DNA of 64,000 bases from JBBIRG01 sp964410965 (GTDB lineage Bacteria; CLD3; SB21; JBBIRG01): positions 1 through 64,000 of the forward strand of contig CAYPIY010000014.1 of assembly GCA_964410965.1 (NCBI GenBank), given 5' to 3'. Both the position numbers and the translations under genes were made by a program. The number at the start of each line of letters is the position of its first letter. Position 1 is the first letter of the stretch. Positions 16,250-25,166 of the stretch are shown here, in pieces. The notes under the pieces are model-generated. The model did not search any database and was not told the DNA's origin. It saw nothing but the letters and a program-made list of their open reading frames with translations.

Positions 16250-19153
16250 ATGAAACATTTAATGTACTCTCTGTCCGTTCTTGCGATTCTGCTGGTTTTC
16301 GTATCCGCGATTTCATCCGTCTTCGCACAGGGAAAGTTGAGTTCGAGGGTTGCTATGGCATCCGGGCATGAAGATCAGCTGCTGGTATGGATCACGTTTA
16401 AAGACAAAGGTACTCTCGCCGCGAAATATTCAGAAGCCACGCGGAACGTTTCCCCGCGCGCGATTCAGCGCCGTTCCAAAATGATGCCGCTTGATAAACT
16501 CATCGATGATAAAGACTATCCCGTAGAATCATCCTATATCACGCAAGTCGAACGGACTGGCGTTACAATCCGCCAGCAATCGCGCTGGTTCAACGCCGTC
16601 AGCGCGCAGGTGAGCAAAGAACAACTTCGCGAACTGGAAAAATTAAATTGCGTCGCGAATATCGACCTGGTGATGCGGTTGAAGAAAAGCGCGAACGATA
16701 TTGAATTCAAGTCTTCCGGCGACAAAAGCTCAACGGTTACAGGAAAATCGACAGGAATAGAAACCATCGATTACGGAACTTCGTTCACGCAGAACAACCA
16801 GATCAGCGTGCCCGCGGTGCATAATCTTGGCATTTACGGGCAGGGCGTAATGATCGCGGTATTCGACGCGGGTTTCAACAATCTCGGGCATGAGGCGTTC
16901 GACAGCATGAATATTGTCGCTACGCACGACTTCGTGAACGGCGACAGCAGCGTGGCGGACGATCCCGGGCAGATGGGCGAAGGCAGTCACGGCACGAATA
17001 CATTATCGGTATGCGGAGGCTACAAACCGGGACAGCTGGTCGGACCGTCGTTCCGCGCATCGTACGTGCTGGCCAAGACCGAGAACACCGAAAGTGAAAC
17101 GCCGTTGGAAGAGGACAACTGGATCGCCGCGATCGAATGGGCGGAAGGATACGGCGTGGACATCATCAGCAGTTCTCTCGGCTATATCGGCATGGACGCC
17201 GGTTCCGCATACAGTTATGACTGGACATGGATGAACGGCGATTCCTGCAAAATAACCAAAGCGGCGGACATGGCAACCTGGCGGGGCGTAGTGGTCGTGA
17301 ATTCCGCGGGCAATGAATACGACGATCCCAGCCATAATACATTAGGGGCTCCTGCGGACGGCGATACGGTAATCGCGGTCGGTGCGGTTTATTCAGACGG
17401 ATCCCGAGTTGGTTTCAGTTCTGTCGGCCCGACAGTGGACGGACGCATCAAACCGGACGTGATGGCGATGGGTTCCGGCGTAAAAGCCGCTTATGGAAGC
17501 CCTGGAGCCACGGGTTATGAAAACGTTGACGGAACTTCGTTTTCCTGTCCCCTGACGGCCGGGGTTTGCGGATTGATTTTATCCGCTAATCCGAATCTCA
17601 CCCCTTATCAAGTCCGGGAGGCCTTGCGCAATACGGCCTCGCAGTCAGGATCACCGGATAAATATTTCGGCTGGGGCATCGCGAACGCGCTGAACGCCGT
17701 GAATTATTACCGCGCGGTCATCATACATACACCCATGACGGATACCGAAGACCTGACGGGCCCGTATCCCATCAATGCGACGATCACCTCAACCATGGCA
17801 ATCGATTCAGTTGTGCTCGTATATGGTACGGACGGCTCATTCGATCAGACCGTTAACATGAGTCATACCGGAAACAATTATTTCGCTAACATTCCCGGGA
17901 CAGGCGTACCCACGAATTATAATTATTATATCAAAGTCAAAAATACGATGGGCTTGATCAGCTATGAGCCGAAGAACGCTCCGGCGGTTTATCATTCGTT
18001 CACCGCTTCGGCCGATACGGTAAAGCCGGTGATCACACACACGCCCATTCCCGCCGCGGTGATTTATTTCCTGCCCGTCCAGATTACCGCGACGATTACC
18101 GATAATATCGGCATCGACAGCGTGTGGGTGGAATACGAGATCAATCATGCGCCGTTCTCATCCTTCCCGATGACAACCTCCGGAGGGAATATTTTTAACG
18201 GTTCATTCAACTTCAGCGAAGGACAGGTGACTGCCGGAGATACCGTTTCGTACCGGATATGGGCACGCGACCTGTCATCCAATCAGAATGTGAAAACGTC
18301 GCCGGACGAATCGTCGTTCTTTCATTTTCCGATTACTACAGATACGGGTTATGTCACGGTGTTCTATGATGATTTCACATCGGGCGCCGGCAACTGGACA
18401 ATCGCGAATAACGGAGGAACCTGCCTTTGGGAAATTCAGGGTCCATCCTATCCCAATGAATATACTTTACCGGTTACTTCCTCAGGCAACGTGATGGCCG
18501 CCGACGCCGATGACTGCGGTTCCGGCGGATCGCTTTTATCCGATCTGATACTGACAACCGGGGTGGATGTTTCTTTTGATTCCGTTCGTCTGGAGTTTGA
18601 TTCGGACTGGAATAATTATGTCTCTTCTGACACAGCAATCGTTTATGTTTCCGCGGGTGCCGGAATATGGCATCGTATACTGACTTATTCAGCGGATTTC
18701 CGCAATACTCATGTTAAATTGGACGTCACTTCACAACTTCGCGGATCGAACCAGGCTAAAGTCCGTTTCCGTTCCATTCAGCCCGGATATGATTGGTGGT
18801 GGGCAATTGACAATGTCAAGTTGTCCGTACGGGGTCCGCGTGTTCTAGATGCGAATATATACCAGAATACCCCGAAAATATTCGCGCTTGAACAGAATTA
18901 CCCTAACCCGTTCAACCCCGCCACGACGATCCGTTATCAGATTCCCGCAAGCGAAAAAGTTTCGCTGAAAATTTACAACACACTCGGACAGGAGGTACGA
19001 ACGCTCGTTAACGCTAAGCAGAATGCCGGAGCGTATTCGATACAGTGGGACGGAAAAGACACGCAGGGACGGGCGGTGTCCAGCGGAATTTATATTTACC
19101 GTTTGAAAGCGGGAAGCAATGTAAAATCACAGAAGATGATGCTGATACGGTAG
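16250..19153 (+). CDS. Secreted subtilisin-like serine protease with T9SS C-terminal sorting domain
   Basis: 967 residues. Order: signal peptide ending VSAISSVFAQ; an inhibitor/propeptide-like region; S8 catalytic domain with Asp206 (AVFDAG), His247 (GEGSHGTN), oxyanion Asn352 (NSAGNE) and Ser430 (GTSFSCP); Ig-like modules (about 485-690); a jelly-roll-like domain around 705-825; and the sorting domain from 'QNYPNPFNP' to 'YRLKAGSNVKSQKMMLIR'. The sorting domain implies export by a type IX-like system and surface attachment or release. The start at 16250 is set by AAAGGA and the signal peptide; a TTG 69 bases upstream is unlikely. Confidence 0.93.
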   Translation: MKHLMYSLSVLAILLVFVSAISSVFAQGKLSSRVAMASGHEDQLLVWITFKDKGTLAAKYSEATRNVSPRAIQRRSKMMPLDKLIDDKDYPVESSYITQVERTGVTIRQQSRWFNAVSAQVSKEQLRELEKLNCVANIDLVMRLKKSANDIEFKSSGDKSSTVTGKSTGIETIDYGTSFTQNNQISVPAVHNLGIYGQGVMIAVFDAGFNNLGHEAFDSMNIVATHDFVNGDSSVADDPGQMGEGSHGTNTLSVCGGYKPGQLVGPSFRASYVLAKTENTESETPLEEDNWIAAIEWAEGYGVDIISSSLGYIGMDAGSAYSYDWTWMNGDSCKITKAADMATWRGVVVVNSAGNEYDDPSHNTLGAPADGDTVIAVGAVYSDGSRVGFSSVGPTVDGRIKPDVMAMGSGVKAAYGSPGATGYENVDGTSFSCPLTAGVCGLILSANPNLTPYQVREALRNTASQSGSPDKYFGWGIANALNAVNYYRAVIIHTPMTDTEDLTGPYPINATITSTMAIDSVVLVYGTDGSFDQTVNMSHTGNNYFANIPGTGVPTNYNYYIKVKNTMGLISYEPKNAPAVYHSFTASADTVKPVITHTPIPAAVIYFLPVQITATITDNIGIDSVWVEYEINHAPFSSFPMTTSGGNIFNGSFNFSEGQVTAGDTVSYRIWARDLSSNQNVKTSPDESSFFHFPITTDTGYVTVFYDDFTSGAGNWTIANNGGTCLWEIQGPSYPNEYTLPVTSSGNVMAADADDCGSGGSLLSDLILTTGVDVSFDSVRLEFDSDWNNYVSSDTAIVYVSAGAGIWHRILTYSADFRNTHVKLDVTSQLRGSNQAKVRFRSIQPGYDWWWAIDNVKLSVRGPRVLDANIYQNTPKIFALEQNYPNPFNPATTIRYQIPASEKVSLKIYNTLGQEVRTLVNAKQNAGAYSIQWDGKDTQGRAVSSGIYIYRLKAGSNVKSQKMMLIR

Positions 19154-19162
19154 TTTATTTTA

Positions 19163-19304
19163 CCCGCGAAGGACGCGAATAATACAAAGAAAAATCAGAT
19201 ATATAAAAACCACAGAGATCACAGAGGACAAAGAAGAATAACTGAATTTACAAATCAAAGACCACTGCGAACTCTGCGGTTAAATTGTTCGCCTGATTCG
19301 CGGG
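19163..19304. repeat. Nested palindromic intergenic element
   Basis: Outer arms CCCGCGAA (19163-19170) and TTCGCGGG (19297-19304) enclose inner arms AACCACAGAG (19208-19217) and CTCTGCGGTT (19272-19281, one G:T pair). The left half contains the repetitive string CACAGAGATCACAGAGGA. It fills the space between the protease and its terminator and has the look of a dispersed REP/MITE-like unit. Confidence 0.5.
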
Positions 19305-19337
19305 CAGGTTTCAGAGGGCTTAGAGTTTATTAACATT

Positions 19338-19370
19338 ACCGCTCGTAAATAATTCGGGCGGTTTTTTTTT
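19338..19370 (+). terminator. Rho-independent terminator below the protease gene
   Basis: Stem ACCGCTCG / CGGGCGGT (8 bp with one G:T), 9-base loop, followed by nine T. It lies just before the rlmN promoter and separates the two transcripts. Confidence 0.75.
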
Positions 19371-19382
19371 GCGACCTTTTTC

Positions 19383-19411
19383 TTGATTTGTATGTCTTGG
19401 AAGTGTATTAT
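19383..19411 (+). promoter_or_regulatory. Promoter of rlmN
   Basis: TTGATT (19383-19388), 17 bp, TATTAT (19406-19411). Predicted transcription start at about 19417-19419 coincides with the ATGATG start codons of rlmN, which suggests a leaderless mRNA. Confidence 0.5.
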
Positions 19412-19417
19412 CTGCCC

Positions 19418-20470
19418 ATGATGAACGATATTAATCAAAAAACAAAACTTTTCGGAATGTCAATTCCTGAACTCACCGAGTGGTTTGAAACCATCGGCGA
19501 AAAGAAATTCCGAGGAGCGCAGGTGTTCCAGTGGCTCTATAAATACGGCGCGGAAACTTTTGACGATATGACCGATTTGTCAAAAAATCTCAGAAACACG
19601 CTTCATGACGCCGCCGTAATTCAAAAACTCAAACCGCTGCAAACCGTAGCCACGAATGACGATGAACGGGAAACAACAAAGAAGATATTATTTGAATTGC
19701 CCGACGGCCTGCGGGTCGAATCCGTTTATATCCCGGATGAAGGCCGTAAAACGGTCTGCCTGTCCACACAGGTCGGATGCAGTCTCGGCTGCCGGTTCTG
19801 CGCGACGGGAACCATGGGATTGATGAGGAATCTGTCCACGGGTGAGATGGTTGACCAATTAGTGCATATGCGTAAATACACCGATCCGGACATCACAAAT
19901 ATCGTATTCATGGGCATGGGCGAACCGTTCCAGAATTACGACAACCTGATTGCCGCCTGTGAAATCGTCACCCACCAGAACGGGCCGTGCGTCGGGAAAA
20001 AGAAAATCACCATCTCCACGGCGGGCCTGGTTCCGGAAATCATGCGGTTTGCCGAAGAACGCCAGCCGTACAGCCTCGCCGTCAGCCTCAACGCCACCAA
20101 CGATGAACAGCGGAAATCGATTATGCCGGTCGCCAAAAAGTATCCGCTCGACGCGCTGCTGGACAGCCTGAAATATTATAATTCGTTCAACCGCAACCGC
20201 GTCACGCTGGAATATGTCCTGATCGCCGGCGTCAACGATACCCCGGAAGATGTCGGACGGCTGAAGAAAATCGTTTCCTATATCGGCCGCTGCAAGGTGA
20301 ACGTCATTGTGTTCAATCCCGTGGAGCATTCGGAATTCCGCCCGCCGGATGAATCAACGATCGAACGGTTCATGCGGGAATTATCCGTTATCAACAGCCC
20401 GCTGACGCTCCGGAAATCGAAAGGAAGCGATATATCCGCGGCCTGCGGCCAGCTGGCGGTCAAATCATGA
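19418..20470 (+). CDS. rlmN: Dual-specificity 23S rRNA/tRNA adenine-C2 methyltransferase
   Basis: 350 residues, a radical SAM enzyme methylating A2503 of 23S rRNA and, in E. coli, A37 of some tRNAs. The 4Fe-4S motif is C121-x3-C125-x2-C128 (GCSLGCRFCATGTMG). The C-terminal catalytic cysteine lies in 'SAACGQLAV', and 'GMGEP' and 'ISTAGLVPE' are intact. Two tandem ATGs (19418, 19421) are possible starts, with no good SD. The Cfr alternative is less likely given the RlmN-like N-terminus 'GEKKFRGAQVFQWLY'. Followed by the HExxH gene 28 bp downstream. Confidence 0.95.
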   Translation: MMNDINQKTKLFGMSIPELTEWFETIGEKKFRGAQVFQWLYKYGAETFDDMTDLSKNLRNTLHDAAVIQKLKPLQTVATNDDERETTKKILFELPDGLRVESVYIPDEGRKTVCLSTQVGCSLGCRFCATGTMGLMRNLSTGEMVDQLVHMRKYTDPDITNIVFMGMGEPFQNYDNLIAACEIVTHQNGPCVGKKKITISTAGLVPEIMRFAEERQPYSLAVSLNATNDEQRKSIMPVAKKYPLDALLDSLKYYNSFNRNRVTLEYVLIAGVNDTPEDVGRLKKIVSYIGRCKVNVIVFNPVEHSEFRPPDESTIERFMRELSVINSPLTLRKSKGSDISAACGQLAVKS

Positions 20471-20498
20471 GTTTTTCCGTTTCTTCCGGACATCATCC

Positions 20499-21239
20499 GT
20501 GAAAGCAACCCGCAAAGTGCTCGCCCGGTTCCTCGCCTGTGCTGTCGCCGCCTGTACGATTCTCGCAGTCGTTTATTTCTTTTTGATCATCAGCCCTTCA
20601 ATCCTGTTTACCTGCCGGACAGAGGTCGGAAATTGCCGGATTTATTCAAACGAAAGCTTCCCAGCCGATTCAATGATCGTATACTCGTTGCAAAAACTCA
20701 ACCGTTCCGGGCTTATGCGGGACGATACGCATTTTGACATTTTTATCTGTGACAATTATTCCCTGTATACATTTCTCGCGCCGGCCAGCCGGAATTCTTT
20801 CGGCGTACACTACCCCGTGACCGGAAACATCATTTTGACGAAATCGGATCTTCAGTGCGGGACCGTCACCCGAAACGGAACGGACAATAACATACGCTCC
20901 CTCGAAAGTGTACTGGCTCATGAAATGACCCACCGCCTGATCGAATCCGAATTCGGATTCTGGAAAACCCGCTTCATGCCGGCCTGGAAAGAGGAAGGCT
21001 TCTGCGAGTATATCGCCGGGGCCAGTTCCTATGATGTAAAGGAAGGTTTGAAAATATTTGCATACGGAAAAGACGACGGATCCCTTTCCTATCGGTATTT
21101 TACATACCGGCTTTTTGTGACCTGCCTGACGGAACGGAAAGGCCTGACCATACGGCAAATTGCAGAACGGGATTTTGATCTTGAACAGCTCAGTGATGAA
21201 ATCCGATCCTTGATCCGTGAGCAGGGTTTTACCCTTTAA
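20499..21239 (+). CDS. Membrane-anchored putative zinc metallopeptidase (peptidase MA-like gluzincin)
   Basis: 246 residues from a GTG start. One N-terminal membrane helix (about residues 8-37) is followed by an extracytoplasmic domain with H141-E-M-T-H145 and, 20 residues later, 'PAWKEEGFCEY', matching the P-x-W-x2-EG-x-x-EY pattern of peptidase MA, in which the glutamate is the third zinc ligand. Sequence identity to named proteins was not recognised. It may be co-transcribed with rlmN, but no functional link is evident. Protease activity is inference from the motif. Confidence 0.7.
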   Translation: MKATRKVLARFLACAVAACTILAVVYFFLIISPSILFTCRTEVGNCRIYSNESFPADSMIVYSLQKLNRSGLMRDDTHFDIFICDNYSLYTFLAPASRNSFGVHYPVTGNIILTKSDLQCGTVTRNGTDNNIRSLESVLAHEMTHRLIESEFGFWKTRFMPAWKEEGFCEYIAGASSYDVKEGLKIFAYGKDDGSLSYRYFTYRLFVTCLTERKGLTIRQIAERDFDLEQLSDEIRSLIREQGFTL

Positions 21240-21264
21240 CCTCATTCCTGAAAAACTAATCTGC

Positions 21265-21293
21265 TTGACATTTCGGGTCATTTAATATATGTT
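21265..21293 (+). promoter_or_regulatory. Promoter of the dsbD-like gene
   Basis: Perfect -35 TTGACA (21265-21270), 17 bp, then TATGTT (21288-21293, 4/6). About 45 nt upstream of the ATG. Confidence 0.55.
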
Positions 21294-21341
21294 TGTACCG
21301 TTTTTATAACGATATGAACAACCTTATTCCAGGATAATAAT

Positions 21342-23312
21342 ATGTTGAAAAAAGCCGTTTGTTCCGCTTATTTTCTGATCCTGTTTTCTTTAACGCTGAC
21401 GGGCCAGGACAAGATCGTAACCCTTACCACTTCGGAAACGGGAGTCCGGGATCAGCAGTTTACTTTGAACGTACAGGCCGTGATCGACGGCCAGTTCCAC
21501 ATATACGGCCTGCATGAACCGGAAGGACCGATCGCTACGTCGATTACTTTCAAACTGCCGAAGGGACTGAGAACCAGCGGAACTCTGACCGCGCCGGCCG
21601 GAAAAAAACATTTTGACGAAGGATTCGGCGTGGAAGTGACCTGGCATTCGGGAACGGTCGTTTTCAGTCAGCCGCTCAAGATCATCGGTTCGGTCAGCCC
21701 CGGAGATGTCATTGATATTGAATTTTTGTACCAGGCATGCACGGAAACGTATTGCCTTCCTCCCAAAACCATTACGTTGGCGCACTCACTGGAAGATCAG
21801 GTCATAAAAGCATCGCAGTCGCTCGGTAACGTTCAGAAAAAAAATAATTCTTCGGATGAGACAGTCGCCGATACCGTGTCCGCGGGCGGGACTGAAAAAA
21901 AAAAACCGATTGAAGATACTGTTGTAAAGACCGGAATCTCGGCCGGCGGAACGTCGATTAATGAGCGCACACGTTCATACGACGCACTGAGGAATGAGTC
22001 GTTCTGGTCTTTTATCGGCCTTGCTTTTCTGACGGGATTCCTCGCGCTGCTCACGCCCTGCGTATTCCCGATGATTCCGATTACGGTTTCCTTTTTCACG
22101 AAACATTCCGCATCGGGACGCAAACAGGCGGTCAAAAAATCGGTTGTGTACGCATTTGGCATTATCTTCTCTTTTACGCTGTTCGGCTGGCTGATGTCGC
22201 TGGTCCTGGGCGCGACGGGCGCTCAGAATTTCGCCGCGAATATCTGGGTCAACCTGTTTATCGGAATCTTATTCATTGTATTCGCAATGAGCCTGTTCGG
22301 GATGTTCGAGATCCGCTTGCCGGCGTTTCTTGTGAATTTGTCTCAGAAACAGTCAGGTTCGCAGGGATATGCGGGTACGCTGTTTGCCGGTGTGACGTTT
22401 ACGCTGGTCTCTTTTACCTGTACCGTGCAGTTCCTCGGAATCCTGATGGTCGCGTCCGCTCAGGGCGAATGGTTTCTCCCGGTGATCGGCATGCTGTGCT
22501 TCGCGACAGCATTCGCGGCTCCGTTCTTCCTGCTGTCGCTGTTTCCTCAGTACGTGGCGAACCTTCCGAAAAGCGGCGGATGGCTGCACGCGACCAAGAT
22601 CGTCATGGCGCTGATTGAGATCGCAGCGGCGTTCAAATTCTTCAGCAACGTGGATCTCGTTCTGGACCTCGAATTCCTGACCCGTCCGGCCCTGCTTGCG
22701 ATCTGGATCGTGCTGTTCGGCCTGACCGGCTGGTACCTGCTCGGTAAACTGCGTTTTTCCGAGGAAGACGATACTCCGAAAATCGGTTTCGCACGGATGT
22801 CGCTGGGCGTGTTTTTCCTGAGCCTGACCATGTATTTGTTTTACGGTCTGTTTGACAATCCCCTGCAGTCCGATATCGACGCGTATCTTCCGCCGCGCGA
22901 ATACGGCAACTTTGCGTATACGCAGAAAAACACCGCGGAGCATGAAGAATACTGGATCGAAAATTACGAACAGGCTCTGGCGAAAGCCCGCGAAACGGGC
23001 CGGCCCATGTTCATCGATTTCACAGGCAAAACCTGCACCAACTGCCGCCTGATGGAAAAGACCATGTTTGAGCGCCCGGACGTGAAATCAATCTTCAATG
23101 AAATGATCCTGGTCCGCTTGTGGACCGACTTCGGCGAGACTAAGGAATATAATCAGGAACTCCAGCAGCGGCTGGTTGGCAGTGTTGCTCTTCCGTTTTA
23201 CGCGGTAATAGACGCCGAAGAAAATGTGCAAGCGGCATTCGGCGGACTGGAACGCGATCCCGAGGTGTTCAAGCAGTTTTTGAGAGAAGGCCTGAAAAAC
23301 GGGTTAAAATAG
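21342..23312 (+). CDS. dsbD: Thiol:disulfide interchange protein DsbD-like
   Basis: 656 residues with the three DsbD modules. After the signal peptide (to about residue 21) comes a periplasmic nDsbD-like domain with a cysteine pair in 'CTETYCLPP'. The eight-helix membrane domain (about 225-500) has its redox cysteines in 'LLTPCVFPMIPI' and 'VSFTCTVQFLG'. The C-terminal thioredoxin domain carries 'GKTCTNCRLME' (CxxC). It moves reducing power from cytoplasmic thioredoxin to periplasmic partners, e.g. for cytochrome c maturation or disulfide repair; the partner here is unknown. The small membrane protein gene follows 39 bp later. Confidence 0.93.
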   Translation: MLKKAVCSAYFLILFSLTLTGQDKIVTLTTSETGVRDQQFTLNVQAVIDGQFHIYGLHEPEGPIATSITFKLPKGLRTSGTLTAPAGKKHFDEGFGVEVTWHSGTVVFSQPLKIIGSVSPGDVIDIEFLYQACTETYCLPPKTITLAHSLEDQVIKASQSLGNVQKKNNSSDETVADTVSAGGTEKKKPIEDTVVKTGISAGGTSINERTRSYDALRNESFWSFIGLAFLTGFLALLTPCVFPMIPITVSFFTKHSASGRKQAVKKSVVYAFGIIFSFTLFGWLMSLVLGATGAQNFAANIWVNLFIGILFIVFAMSLFGMFEIRLPAFLVNLSQKQSGSQGYAGTLFAGVTFTLVSFTCTVQFLGILMVASAQGEWFLPVIGMLCFATAFAAPFFLLSLFPQYVANLPKSGGWLHATKIVMALIEIAAAFKFFSNVDLVLDLEFLTRPALLAIWIVLFGLTGWYLLGKLRFSEEDDTPKIGFARMSLGVFFLSLTMYLFYGLFDNPLQSDIDAYLPPREYGNFAYTQKNTAEHEEYWIENYEQALAKARETGRPMFIDFTGKTCTNCRLMEKTMFERPDVKSIFNEMILVRLWTDFGETKEYNQELQQRLVGSVALPFYAVIDAEENVQAAFGGLERDPEVFKQFLREGLKNGLK

Positions 23313-23351
23313 CCTTTCTGATGCCTGACCGGATATATCGGAGATAACCGA

Positions 23352-23672
23352 ATGAATAAATATCTTACCGGCTTGTTGGCGGGAACGATCGCAGGAATCA
23401 TCGACGTCATCCCTATGATCATTCAGGGTCTGACGTGGGATGCCAATCTGTCCGCGTTCTCGCTATGGGTGATTTGCGGATTTCTGATCTCATCAAGCGA
23501 ACTGAAACTGAAGGGATGGATAAAAGGTCTATTCATTTCATTCCTGGTCATCATTCCCTGCGCGATATTGATCGGGTGGAAAGAGCCCTTGACGCTGATT
23601 CCGATTTCGCTGATGACTTTTTTACTGGGTTCGGCTTCGGGTTGGGTCATTGAGAAAGTCAGTGCACGATGA
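23352..23672 (+). CDS. Small integral membrane protein, function unknown
   Basis: 106 residues, four predicted membrane segments separated by short charged loops; glycine-rich first helix (LLAGTIAGIIDVIPMIIQG). Begins after GGAG at suitable distance. No family recognised with confidence. Its position directly behind dsbD makes co-transcription likely, but nothing in it (no cysteine pair, only single cysteines within helices) shows a redox role. Confidence 0.65.
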   Translation: MNKYLTGLLAGTIAGIIDVIPMIIQGLTWDANLSAFSLWVICGFLISSSELKLKGWIKGLFISFLVIIPCAILIGWKEPLTLIPISLMTFLLGSASGWVIEKVSAR

Positions 23673-23779
23673 ACGCGGTGTTGTTGGTAATCCATATTGC
23701 CTTTGTATCTTACTCAATTGGATTTTTGATTGATTGCATAATATAGTTGCTGATTCGTATATGTTTTCTGAATATTAAT

Positions 23780-23807
23780 AAACACAGACACATTAATGCC
23801 TGTGTTT
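23780..23807. terminator. Possible bidirectional terminator between convergent genes
   Basis: AAACACAG / CTGTGTTT 8-bp stem with a 12-base loop, in the spacer between the convergent small membrane protein and LRR-like genes. T-rich sequence follows only weakly on either side, so the call is tentative. Confidence 0.35.
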
Positions 23808-23867
23808 CAGTTGTAACTAACAATTATTGATTACCGGAAAACAAAAAAACCTCTTCCAATTAATCTT

Positions 23868-25154
23868 CTACTGACTGACTTCGATTCGTGGCCAGAAATA
23901 AGGCTCTCTTTTAATATAGACGCCATTACCATCATACTCATTAAAAATTTCGATTTCAAAATCATATTGGGGGTAACGCATGGTAAGACTATGCAGATCC
24001 TTCTGGGAAGCGTTGAGCTGAAGCAGCTGGATTCGCTTCAGTGATTTGAAAACGCCTGAAGACAAAACGGCTTCTACGGATTCAACATCCCATGACCGAT
24101 ACCGGAATATCAGATTTTCTGTGTATTGGGAGCGAGGGGTCTGGGCAAACTGGTTCAGCATAGACATGGAATAAAATTCATAGTTATTGATTACGGATTT
24201 GATCGGTTTGCCCACCATCTTCTTGAATTGATTATAGGCAACGCTCCTTTTTTTCCTTTCCGAAATATCTTCATTGTCATAATTGAAAAGCAATAAATAT
24301 TTAAATGATCGGAATCCTAAAAAATGCTTGAGATTGCAAAGTACAGTATCTTCATGCAACAAAGAAGGATCATCTTCTTCATCGGCTTCAGCATCGATTT
24401 CAAGTCGTTCCAGATTCCTGAAGTAAGGCGATGACCAATTAATTGCCGGCAATGTTTTTCCTATTATATAGGACAAAGCCGGAAAATCGGCAGAATATTT
24501 TTTATTTTCAGAAATGGTAAATCCGCATTCATTCATTTTTAATATTTTAATCATTCCGGGATCATCAGATGGAAACAGGGTTAGCAGTCGGTTTCCTTCT
24601 GAACTCCCGCTAAGATCGAGGTATTCAACATTTCTGAAACCCGGCCAGTTTTTTAGGAATTGGAATGTTTTTTCATCAAGATTTGTATTTGACAGGTCCA
24701 AAATTTTCATCCGTTCATTACCAGTCGTGAAAAACTTCATAAAAACCGAAGAATTTAATCGGCAGCCTGTGATCCGTAACTCTTCCAGTTTGTCCCCAAA
24801 ATTCTCATTAATGTTGAATTCATAGGGCTGGCTGATTTCTGAAATATGAAGCCTTTTAATGGCCGAAGATGTGAAAAATGAGAATAATTTTTCCAGATTA
24901 GTCCTAGATGCCTGTTTTAAATTAAACAGGTTCAGGCCTTCAACCCGATCCAATTTATCACATTCGGATATTTGCTTCAGATTATCGCTGCTCAAATTCA
25001 AGTGATCTAAAGTCAGTTCAACCGGTAACGCAGATATGCTTTTCAGTTTATTCAGGTCATCCGTTTTTGAAATCACAATATTCTGAATATCCTGACTGAA
25101 AGCATGAGAAGTCAGAAAAACAAGAATCATTATTTGACACAAAATCGTTTTCAT
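23868..25154 (-). CDS. Secreted leucine-rich-repeat-like protein, copy A
   Basis: 428 residues. Signal peptide MKTILCQIMILVFLTSHAFSQ, then irregular leucine-rich repeats such as 'MKILDLSNTNLDEKTFQFL' and 'NVEYLDLSGSS' spaced about 25-35 residues apart. No transmembrane or sorting domain at the C-terminus, so it is probably periplasmic or released. It follows a similar gene by 12 bp; both are about the same size and type and look like diverged tandem paralogs. LRRs bind proteins or glycans; no ligand can be named. AAGGA precedes the ATG. Confidence 0.72.
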   Translation of the reverse strand: MKTILCQIMILVFLTSHAFSQDIQNIVISKTDDLNKLKSISALPVELTLDHLNLSSDNLKQISECDKLDRVEGLNLFNLKQASRTNLEKLFSFFTSSAIKRLHISEISQPYEFNINENFGDKLEELRITGCRLNSSVFMKFFTTGNERMKILDLSNTNLDEKTFQFLKNWPGFRNVEYLDLSGSSEGNRLLTLFPSDDPGMIKILKMNECGFTISENKKYSADFPALSYIIGKTLPAINWSSPYFRNLERLEIDAEADEEDDPSLLHEDTVLCNLKHFLGFRSFKYLLLFNYDNEDISERKKRSVAYNQFKKMVGKPIKSVINNYEFYSMSMLNQFAQTPRSQYTENLIFRYRSWDVESVEAVLSSGVFKSLKRIQLLQLNASQKDLHSLTMRYPQYDFEIEIFNEYDGNGVYIKREPYFWPRIEVSQ

Positions 25155-25166
25155 GGGTATAAATCC

